A stretch of DNA of 64,000 nucleotides from Pisolithus tinctorius (Eukaryota > Basidiomycota > Agaricomycetes > Boletales > Pisolithaceae), in contig JANFAH010000007.1 in assembly GCA_024663395.1 (NCBI GenBank), positions 62,001-126,000 of the forward strand, written 5' to 3'. The first letter of the stretch is position 1, and each line of letters opens with the position of its first letter. Shown here piece after piece: positions 22,702-33,108 of this stretch. Made by a program: the position numbers and the translations under genes. Below the pieces are notes generated by a model. The model was given only the letters and a program-made list of their open reading frames with translations. It made no database searches and was not told where the DNA came from.

Positions 22702-23120
22702 AAGAACTGTGCTGCTTTCAGTTCAAATTTACTTGCCACTTTCTGAGCCCACAGTTTGAAGTCCTTGACATGGTCGTCTGAGAGCTCACTTTCTGGGCAT
22801 GAGATTGCCAAGAAACTGGAGTGGGGTGTGAGCCAAGAACTGTCATTGTCATCGCATTGTTCCTCCGGAGGATCATGGAATGCAGGTAGTTGTGGCACAT
22901 CAGATTCCAATGCATTGCAAGCCCATTGAGACGCATCCGACGTCCACTGGGACATGTCGGGTGCCCTCAGAGACACGTTAGGTACTCTCAGAGACTCATC
23001 GCGTGCTCTGAGAGACCCATTGCATGGGGCAATGTTGGTCCTCATCATCTGTGCCATGTCAACCCCCAAAGGTCTTGGTGATCCTTTAGAGGAGCATGGT
23101 GAGCCTCATATGATGATGTA

Positions 23121-24697
23121 CAGTGGCTCACAAAATTGTCCCAATGTTTGCATGTTTTTCATTAATTGTGGTGTAGCAAGTGAACTATCATTATTGAGTC
23201 CAAGGTGTTGGTGGACAGATTAAAGCAGCTGGTCATGGCTCTCTGATGAACCATATTACATAATATTTGGATAGAAACTGATGACAGAATACCCAAATGA
23301 AAATGAGAGCTCATTGGGACAATTATGTAACTTTGTGATATACTGGAGATGTAGTCCTTGGGAACACATATAGAACATGGTGAGATGCTCACCAATGCTT
23401 ACATAATGTATTACATGGTCTACTGAATGATTTGTCAACAAACAAACAATGCCAAACAGTGATTTTGCACCCCTAAGCCTCCTTGCTGTAACACAAGTCA
23501 AGAAATCATCATTCTGGCTCATCAGGGACATTCTGTCAGGGAAACCTCAGCAAATGCTGGTGTACACTATAGTATAATCAATAGAATATGCTATCAGCAC
23601 CATTGGTCTCTTCAGAAACCTGATGGAAGTCATTTCCTGCACTGTTTCCCCACCAATGCCCCATGTGTCCTGGAACTAATAAGCACTGTGAGAGCTGAGA
23701 ATGATGTGGAGGTCCAATCTGGCATTCATCCTATCATAAACAAACCAATCACCCACTAACTACTACATCACAGCTGAAGAAAATCATGCCTGAAGGCTCA
23801 GGTGAAGCACAACCCTCCTGGGCACTCCCAGTATCATCAGAGGGTTGGCCAGACTGTACTCTGAGCTGAACTGGGGATCACTGGGAAGGAGTTATTTGGT
23901 CATATATGACTAAAGGAAATATCCAGTGCCAAATAGAAGGCCAGGAATGTGCAACCTGGTAGCTCAGTAGCATATCCCTCCAATGGTACTTGGAGTGAGA
24001 GAGGGTTTAGTTTCACCCTGACCTCCATACCAGTTTCCCCTTCACAGAAATGCATTAGTTAATGGGTGATTGGTTTGTTTATGATAGGATGAATGCCAGA
24101 TTGGACCTCCACATCATTCTCAGCTCTCACAGTGCTTATTAGTTCCAGGACACATGGGGCATTGGTGGGGAAACAGTGCAGGAAATGACTTCCATCAGGT
24201 TTCTGAAGAGACCAATGGTGCTGATAGCATATTCTATTGATTATACTATAGTGTACACCAGCATTTGCTGAGGTTTCCCTGACAGAATGTCCCTGATGAG
24301 CCAGAATGGTGATTTCTTGACTTGTGTTACAGCAAGGAGGCTTAGGGGTGCAAAATCACTGTTTGGCATTGTTTGTTTGTTGACAAATCATTCAGTAGAC
24401 CATGTAATACATTATGTAAGCATTGGTGAGCATCTCACCATGTTCTATATGTGTTCCCAAGGACTACATCTCCAGTATATCACAAAGTTACATAATTGTC
24501 CCAATGAGCTCTCATTTTCATTTGGGTATTCTGTCATCAGTTTCTATCCAAATATTATGTAATATGGTTCATCAGAGAGCCATGACCAGCTGCTTTAATC
24601 TGTCCACCAACACCTTGGACTCAATAATGATAGTTCACTTGCTACACCACAATTAATGAAAAACATGCAAACATTGGGACAATTTTGTGAGCCACTG
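23121..24697. mobile_element. Tc1/mariner-like palindromic element (nonautonomous)
   Basis: The element starts CAGTGGCTCACAAAATTGTC, ends with its reverse complement, and is flanked by TA on both sides (23119-23120, 24698-24699). CAGTG termini with TA duplication are typical of Tc1/mariner. The inverted arms are unusually long: about 23121-23763 and 24055-24697 (~643 bp each), nearly identical, so the same 91- and 77-residue frames appear on both strands. The ~290-bp spacer has no transposase. It sits exactly where the KDZ array of the fuller copy begins, so its two flanks come from different sequences. Confidence 0.75.
23935..24020 (+). other. tRNA/SINE-like sequence in the palindrome spacer
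   Basis: GGTAGCTCAGTAGCATA resembles a tRNA D-arm and RNA polymerase III A box. About 40 bp on, AGGGTTTAGTTTCACCCT could form a T-arm-like stem with a poor B box. No complete cloverleaf can be drawn, so a SINE head relic or chance match are both possible. Confidence 0.2.
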
Positions 24698-24700
24698 TAC

Positions 24701-25990
24701 ACACGGGCCCATCCATCATATCCGTGTATTATGATGCATTATATGCACAGGCCTGTTGCTAAGGCAAGGATAATGTCACATCAAATGGATGGGCATGTCA
24801 GGAGTATCATCAGGCATAGCAACACATACACACGGGCCTGTCCATCATATCCATGTATTATGACACATTATAAACGGGCCCGTCACTAAGGGAAGGATAA
24901 TGTCACATCAAATGGATGGGCCCGTCAGGAGTATGATCAGGCATAGCAACACATACAAACAGGCCTATCCATCATATGTGTGCATTACGACACATCATAT
25001 AGATGGGCCCATCAGGAAGGCAAGGATAATGTCACATCAAATGGACAGGCCTGTCGGGAGTATGATCGGGCATAGCAACACATACAAATGGGCCTATCCA
25101 TCATATGCATGCATTATGACGCATCATATAGACAGGCCTGTCAGGAAGGCATGGATAATGTCACATGAAATAGATGGGCCCATCGGGAGTATGATCAGGC
25201 ATAGCAACACATACAAACAGGCCTATCCATCATATGCGTGCATTATGACGCATCATATAGATGGGCCTGTCAGGAAGGCATGGATAATGTCGCATGAAAT
25301 AGACGGGCCCATAGAGTATTGTCAAGCATAGCAATATATCCATGCGGGCCCGTAACTAAGGCACGGATAATGTCCCATCAAATTGATGGGCCTGTCGAGA
25401 GTATCATCAAGATTAGCAACACATACACATGGGGCCATCTGTCATATCCATGCATTATGACACTTGATATAAACGTGCCCATCGCTGATGCATGGATAAT
25501 GTTGCATCAAATGGATGGGCCTGTCAAGAGTATCATCAAGCTCAGCAACACACACTCACACACACAGGGCCCGTCTGTCATATCCGTGTATTATGACGCA
25601 TCATATGGATGGGCCCATTACTACGGCACGGATAATGTCACATCAAATGGACAGGCCCATCGAGAGTATGATCAAGCATAGCAACACATACAAATGGGCC
25701 CGTCCTTCATATGCCAGCATTATCACACATCACATAGACAGGCCCATCACTAAGGCATGGATACTGTCCTATCAAATGCATGGGCCTGTCGAGAGTATCA
25801 TGAGGCAGAGTGACATATACACATGGGCCCATCTGTCATATCCATGCAGTTTGATGCATCATATAGATGGGCCCATCTATGGTGTCATCTGTGTGATCAC
25901 CACATATGGATGGGCCGGTACATATGTTGAAGATCACATCGGATCAAATAAATGGAGCCATCGACAGTGTGGTTGGGCTGATTAATGCGT
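24701..25990. repeat. KDZ subterminal palindrome array, inverted copy
   Basis: This is a tandem array of GGGCCC-centred sites, the reverse complement of the array at 12190-13450, with the same 42-44-bp spacing and 129-bp higher-order unit. Sites are degraded forms of GACGGGCCCGTC through CpG transitions. The array starts abruptly at the right border of the palindromic element, lacking the outer ~840 bp present in the other copy. Long plus-strand frames with 43-residue repeats are a consequence of the period. Confidence 0.8.
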
Positions 25991-26378
25991 AAAGGAGGAT
26001 CGGGCAGATCGACAAATACAGATGGACCCATAGCTACATCAATAATGACGTGGGATCAAATGTATCGGGCCATACAATAGGTCGCATTGACGCAGAAGAT
26101 AGTCTTATGGTTCTGAGCGATGATAGGTGGTATTCCATGCGTTCCATCGGAGGACACATCCCATGCATGGGACGGCCGGCATGATGAATGTATTCTGCAA
26201 CTTTGAGACCAGTCTGTACGTCCTGATGCTTTCACCAATCTATTGCAATTACTATTAAGTATGTGGTAATAGGATTGTACTGCAATCTATCCTTTCCGCT
26301 TTGTAGCAAACGGAGTATTACATGTTGACATAGATACTCTGTGGGAAGGTTTCAGGTAACAACAAACACAAAGTAAAC

Positions 26379-28834
26379 ATGCGGAAGTTACATGTCGCAT
26401 CTTCCATTGGCATTATTTCCTGCAAAGTACCTCACACCAACAACTCCGACCTTACCCGCGTACGTCTCAACAACGCAATGAAGACCTACACCAAATGCGA
26501 CGAGCTCACAGCTGCAGTGAACTCCATCATCGAAATCATTGATTGGAAAGTCCTTGGAATGAAGGACTTGGCTGACAAGCCAAGGTTTGCGGCTTGGAAG
26601 GAGGCTGTGAGCAGTGTAGTGGAAGTAGTGGTAAGTCCGAATATCACCCCACACGTTGCACCTCTGAGGAATATAGGATTCTGTGCACAAAATTGTGAGG
26701 ATCACACATGAGATCCCGCTCACTGTCATTGTGGCTGAAAGGTTCTGCAAATGGCATGAGAGGGTTGGATGGGAGAATGAGGGTCACCCATTTCCGAACT
26801 GGAGACTTATCATGCACCCAGACAAGGCCACCTTCGATGACCATCCGTGGCTGCAGACTGTTGAAAGACACTTCGACTTGCAATGTACTGGCTTCAAGAC
26901 GTCTGCCTTCCCACCCGCTGCAGAACCATCGTTGGAAACACTACCAAAGGACATGAGTTGTAAAGGCAAAGAAAAGGTGTCAGATGCTGAAGTGAAGGCA
27001 ATGATTGGAGATGACGATGGGGAGGATGAACTGGTGGATGAGGATGCAGAGATGGGAGGGGATACTGTTCACTACGAGCCTGCTCGGGGACAGCCATCGA
27101 TGCGACAAGTAGCCGCTTCTGGCTCACGCCAGCCTGCTCATCAGTCTCGGACACCAAAACCTAAGTTAGTCAAGCAGGAGGAGGTTGATGAGTTGGATGA
27201 GGAAGATGATGAGGAGGAGGATGTGGACATGGACAGGCCAGGTACGTCTAGCCATCCAGGACCTCAATCGACAGGGCGAGGCAGGAGTCAACCTGGCGAT
27301 GGGGTACATCCAGCAACAGAACCATCTGGGCTGACCGCACTTCCCAGCAACAATTGTTGCGACAAGTGTACCGACACCAACGTGCCCTGCATTCGGAAAC
27401 AAAAAGGTGTATGTCAGCGATCAAAAAACGCAAGATCCAGTGCACGTTTGCAACTCCCCGTCAGCCTAAAGAGAAAACACCTGCCACTCCCTCACAACGG
27501 AATCCATCCCGTACATGAACAAAGAAAAGGTCTTGCAGCAGCCTGTGCCCTGACAATGAAGACGCTAACAAAGACAACGATGCAGACTACACGACAACCC
27601 ACCCGGAAAAGAAACCTCGCACCTCCAACACAAGCAAATGTCCTCCAGAAAGCCGGTCCCAGCCAGTTGTAATGATTCCCCATGGACGGCCTGGTAAGTA
27701 TGCATACCCATTCCCACAGAACTGAACTGGTAAGCCCATGGCAGTAATCCGTCTCCCAGCGAGGCCAGCTCCAAATCCCACCCACATTTCTCATGCAGTA
27801 AGCGACCAGCATAGCCTCACAACGACTCCAGCACCTGGACCCTCTGCCATCGCAACCTCCAGAGGAACAAATCGTATGTTGCGCTTCCTCTACTCATGAC
27901 AAGCTTGAAATATCTGACATGTAATGGACATACAGCAACCAATTCCGCTCCCATCCCATCAGTCCCCAACCCGCCAACTGCTCCAACGCCTCAGCAACAA
28001 CCATCATCACTATTTGAAGTCGACGTCTGCGATGAGCTCAACCAGCTCTTTCAATTCTGCGACACGATATCAGCACAAATGCTGGAAGTGAAAACAAGGC
28101 TGAATGTCTTCGATGGCCGTCGACAAGCCGCTACGCCTGGCCTGTTTGAAGAACGGATGCAAACCATGGCCGATGACGTTGCAGAGGTGATGTCCCATCA
28201 GAAGTCATCTGAGAAGAAGGTACACACCGTGGTGAGGCAGATCACTGGTGAATATGCAGCATTGTCGTTGCGTCAGATGGCTTCGGACCAAAGGTTGGAT
28301 AGTGCGATTCGGGCCATCGAGGCTTTGCAGTTGGAGGTTGTTGCATTGGCTGCGGGTCAACTACCTCCTGCTGACAATCCAACTTCTGGACTTGTCGCAC
28401 CACCTCCCCCCAGCGATGATGGGAACAATGTGATGGCGGGTTCAGGACATCCTGGCGATGCCGAGATCAGCAGAATGGAAGGTGACCCAGCCGGTGAGTC
28501 CATGGCGATGCAAGAGGGTCAATTTGATCGAGGGCACCCTGGAGATGGGGAACTGCGACCAGGTGCAATGCAAGTTACAGCAGCAGCCTCAACAATCCCA
28601 AATATTTGCTGTGAGCCTCCACCCAAGGAGTACCAATCCAGGTCAAACGTCGCTGGCTGGACCGACGGAGGACTTCAGCCAGCTGAGGGCACGGTATACT
28701 CATATCATGGAAGGGCCGACCTGGCAGATCGCCCAGTGGGGTTGGAGTGGGAACGCCAGAGCGAGGATGTAGATGCAATGGGTAGATATGTCCAAGGTGT
28801 ATTCAGCGATACAGAGTTCCCCCCCTCACAGTAG
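26379..28834 (+). CDS. Zn2Cys6-like cluster protein, KDZ cargo (frameshifted)
   Basis: Exon 1 (26379-26630) is followed by a 46-bp GTAAGT...TAG intron and exon 2 from 26677. The product has a helical N-terminal third (LAERFCKWHERVG-like region), a long acidic stretch (EEVDELDEEDDEEEDVD), and the cysteines CDKCTDTNVPC...VCQRxK, matching C-x2-C-x6-C-x7-C-x2-C of a Zn(II)2Cys6 cluster. The second CxxC is broken here by a single missing base near 27421, which the other copy retains. Further exons to 28834 add a coiled-coil-like Gln/Glu-rich part (LFEERMQTMADDVAEVMSHQ). It is probably a DNA-binding protein; its role is unknown. It is transcribed away from the array. Confidence 0.6.
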
Positions 28835-29053
28835 AGGGATAGGTTTGCTGTTATGATACCCGCATTCTGTATTGTCATAGCCTGACAATTCCATACCACT
28901 TTTATGTGAGTACCGTTTGGAAGATATGCTTGGATCGAAGAAAATGGAACATTGCTTAAGGCTAATATGGACTTCCGCAACTGCAATTTAACTTCTATCG
29001 ATGAACTCGACCTGAATGGTTATATTGAATGATAGACACTCATCCGACTATAG

Positions 29054-32000
29054 CTACACATCGCTAGCATCAATATCCATCAAAGTTGGGATATACTTCA
29101 AGCTCATGCTCTGTTGTTTCAACTTAGCATGCTCTGAAAGCCTCTCATACACTGCTATCTGCCTCGCAGTGTAACAGCTGGCACCAAGTGCATCGCATTC
29201 TGAGCGGCAGGTGCGCCATTGGATGGCTCGATAATTGAAGTAATTGATTGTCCATTGAAATTCAGCCGTCAGCAACTGTTCCTCTTCCGACCAACAGTCT
29301 CGCACTGCTTTGGCTCGAAGCCAATGAGTCCGGTAAACTTTGTGTACAGTCAACATCGATCCATACATACATAGATGAAACACATACATTCCGACATCCA
29401 AGTGATGGATTCCATATCCGTCAGAACATCAATGGACCAAAACCATGGCAAATGGCTGGCCCGGTGCACATGTGCATTCTGAGTTATCGTGGCTGTGCTC
29501 ACAGTGAGATCCGATGTCTCCAATTGCTGGTAATGGGTAAGGGTCTCAGCACTCGCACCCAGAGCGACCATTGCCTTTCGGCATTGCTTGTATATTGTGG
29601 CTTGCTTCCGAACCGCTCTATTAATTGTATGGATCGCGTCCCATGCACGTGTTTTCATACTATAGCTTTTGGCATGTCACACCACATTCCAGAAGACCAC
29701 AGCCTTGTCCACCAATGCAAGCCAAAGCCCGTTTAGCACATCATTCGCTTGACCGATCTGGAGCCTCAGCTCCATATCACAGAGATGGCCTGAATTGCAG
29801 GAATGGAAAGCAGTCATTCCAACGTTCGATGGAAGCAGCAACGTGGCTATCCCTCCAAGGTCAGTGGTATCAGCCGTGAGCATTTTGTCAGAGCCATCAT
29901 TTGGGTCTTCAGCATCCAATAGATATCCGTCGGACATGCATCGGCCATCCCACTGTTCACTGCCTTCCGCATTGATTGGATTCCAATCACCTCCTGCATC
30001 TTGCTGTAGACCGATGTATATGGCGGCATCTGCGATAAAACCTGACTGCTCTGATAATAGGCGCTCTGTGCGTCGTGCAATGACCAATCTTTTCAGCTCT
30101 GGCACATGTACACCGACATTGCGATAATCAATGCACAATGTGATTGCTGCTTCTTCCAACCTGAGACCACGAGCAAGCCAACTTCCCATCCCATGCTGCA
30201 CTCCGCTCGATGTGATATTGTTCAAAAACTCCAGTTCAATGGTATGAACTGTTGGGGCTAATAAGCATTTCAGATATATTCTGAAAGGAGGAGCAGGTGA
30301 GAACCTTACCCTTCCTCATTTGCACTTCAAAGATATCCACGGCGGAGGGGTCAACCATTCGGTCTCTGAAGGCCACTTGCTCTTGGTAGGTCCACGTATC
30401 ACGTTGTGTCGTAGACACTGCTTCATCCAATGTCTTGAATGCCTGTTTTGCCATATCCACCGCTACCCTTGTGGTTGTCAGTTTCCATATCAGACTATCG
30501 ACTAAAGGAGAACAGTCAGGAAGGTTAGCACATGAATAGAAGCTCATACCCATGTGAATCATCTTCATGAAGTTGCAATTGCTGATCTGAAAATCCAACA
30601 GCTCCTGGCAATGTGGGGAACTCATGCCCTGGGCCAAAGTGGATGCAATGTTGAGTAGCAACCACAAGGTCTCGATGATTTCTCCATCTACCCACCCAGC
30701 ACCTTGCATGAATAAGGGTGCATATCAGGCATAGCATTCCTGTTTGTGACCATGCACATGCCACATTCTGATTCCTGGCATAATCTGCATTGAATCTGGG
30801 ATGTCAATGAATGCGCTATTTCGGACCTGTGTGCGTAAATTTTTCATGTATGAGCAGTTGACGTCATAGAAGCAGAGGACATGGTTGATTCCTGTCATGT
30901 TGTACTGCAATGCATTTGCCAATGAGTAATCCATGTTTAATTGCCTGAACTGCCATGAGCTGGAGGCACATCATTGATGTGATATCCAACCTTTCCCCTT
31001 TTTGGAAGTCAACCACAGAATGTGGGTAAAAACACCCATGCCGGGCACATGCTGTCGCACCAATTCCAGTCGAGTGAAGTCTGCCCCATTGGGCATTGGC
31101 CTGATTAATAGCCTTATGATTGTTGCATGCCGATTTCTAGTTAACACATGAGTAATTGAATGGAGGAAGCAGTCTGACAAATGTACCTCCGTGATGTGGG
31201 GTGTAGCCTTCAGGTATGTCCAATAATCTGGATCTGTGACCATGAATCCATGGCCATCCATCAACCACACCTGATCTGCAGGACGCCTGTCATGCATATG
31301 TTTGGCTTTGAAATTTCCATCCATCACTAGCGTGCAGGTATATTTCCAGCTTCGAAAGGTTAATGATGGGGGGTGAGCCGAATCCCAACACTTACTGATC
31401 CAGATCTTCTGCCAGGTCGACATTGATCCCAGGCTGTGGACATGCTGCACAAAATAACCCCAACTCCCCTTTTTTAGGAGCCTGCTCATATCACAGGAAG
31501 CTGTTCCATTTCAACAGTTTCAGGAGTCGCCATTGCCTTGCAACTCGAAGCAACTCCTGGTATCTGTCCTGGTCATATTCCTGCCTTAGATCCCCTGCAA
31601 TTGACCATCGTGGTCTGATGACTTACTGGAACTAGGTGAGGAAAGACACCAGAAGTCACCTGTCGCAGTTTTGAGTAATAGTTCATCCCAGATGTCCCAC
31701 ATTCCAGGTTGTCTCTCACAAAATCGTCCAAGACTGCAAATGTAAATGCAGTACTCGGTTTTTCGAATGTAGCAGGAAACAGCTTGGCTCGCAGCAATTG
31801 TAGCCAGAAGCTTTCTGCAGCTTCACACTGGCACCAACGTACTGGAATGAAATGCACCCCGGTCACATCGATGACAGTGAGATATTTTGACCTGATGGGC
31901 TGACGCATGTGGGGTGGAACATCATCAACATCTTCCCACTCAGGGGCATTCATTTTGACTGGCCCTCCAGTGCCATTCGCATTGGATGGATCTGAAAGGC

Positions 32001-32687
32001 AAGCTGCTCCGATGTGCCCAAGCTGCAGCTGAGTGCCAGTCTGAGTCCGCTCTGTAAATGCAATGCGAAGTAATGAGGGCATCTCTCACCATATGGAGTG
32101 CCGATTCCTCAAAGAACTCCCCATTCCAGTGCTGCACTCTGTGAAAAAGCAAGCGTTGGTGAGTCATTCTACAACATTCCCTGCAAAACATGGGCTGGTG
32201 CAAGCAATCTGTACATCTGTACAACCCATCTGTTCCACAACTTATGCAGTTCCGTGGGTCAGGAGGTGCTTCCAGCTCCAACAGGACCCTCATGAACTCC
32301 TCTTTGTGTGGAAGCCATTCACGGATGTAATCATTCTGTGTCTGACAACGGAAATGAGCTTGGGTTGTTGCATGAAGGATCCCTTGGTACCTTTTTTCGA
32401 GGTAACTGTAATGGCTCTACAGGAGGAGCATTATCATCATATTCCATGTCGAGTGCATCTTCATCAGTGTGCATGTGCTGTTTGGAAGGTGAGCGGGAGT
32501 GCTTGGACGGTGAAGAGCAGGGTGAATGGACAGCAGAGGTGGCATCAGGTTGTGCGATCATGACCTCAACCAATCTCGATCTGCTCCGACTGCTGGTTGT
32601 CCGAGGTTTAACTTCTAGTTGCTTGACCTGATGGCCAGCCGTACGCCTGATCATTCTCATGCACTTTCCTGCACTGCGTTTGGCCAT
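29054..32687 (-). pseudogene. CxC2-KDZ transposase (in-frame stop)
   Basis: The start at 32687 (MAKRSAGKCMRM) is followed by a Ser/Arg-rich head. The CxC2 zinc region is CISCGTDGLYRCTDCLHQPMFCRECC, then THQRLLFHRVQHWNGEFFEE and LQLGH. The KDZ core follows: CAACPQPGIN, an MDGNFKAKH Asp motif, FYDVNC (second Asp), WHVHGHKQEC, and VDGEIIETLW (Glu). A long helical C-terminus ends at 29054. This order is diagnostic of KDZ transposases. Introns are very short (about 32-46 bp by eye). One TGA near 31495, between LLKWNSFL and YEQAPKKGEL, interrupts the frame and fits CGA-to-TGA. It would cut and move the element via the subterminal arrays; this copy is probably dead. Confidence 0.85.
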
Positions 32688-33108
32688 GGCTATGGTGTTG
32701 ATGGTAAGTATGATCGAGTCAGATGTGGGTAGGAATCATCTTAGATATCTTGGATAGAGCTTGACGGTCATTTCATGATCAATGATCCCAGCATGATAGA
32801 TCGAAGATTTGGTATCAATGGGAAGCTGATGCAGCCAACTTAAACCTGTCTGGCACTAACCTTTTAGGGCTCGGAGTAGTCAACGGAATGAGTTTGATTG
32901 GCTCACCTCACCCATGACGGAATTAATGGCCGCTGAAACCCCAACAATGAATGTGGAAAGATGGGGCAAAGTCAATTAGCAAGGCAGGAGATGCAATCTG
33001 GAGTCAATTTGAATGATGTCATGGATACCATAATGCCTTCCTTCAGGCCAATATAATACTTATTGTAGTAGGGCCCATAGATACCCTCCTTCCATTCCAG
33101 AAGTCCTC

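Larger units (their letters stand above)
14298..23069 (-). pseudogene. hypothetical gene split by the LINE
   Basis: The N-terminal exon runs 23069-22719. It starts MGVDMAQMM, then has ten-residue repeats of the type SLRxxDxSLRxPN, an acidic middle and a helical end (DDHVKDFKLWAQKVASKFEL). The frame resumes across the LINE at 14906-14880 (LELSTFID), then, after a probable intron (GTAAGCC...TCAAG), at 14815 with VGRKLNAADLWLRIWQQATN. A further exon encodes MIIDHHQMQVAITCKDML. The two halves join in frame when the LINE and one target duplication are ignored. No known domain is seen. It lies between two KDZ copies and may be a cargo or bystander gene. Confidence 0.55.

Noticed and set aside
23162..24656. 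Identical 77- and 91-codon ORFs in the palindrome arms
   Set aside because: They are mirror images produced by the inverted repeat, with no transposase motif, so they are not evidence for a gene pair.
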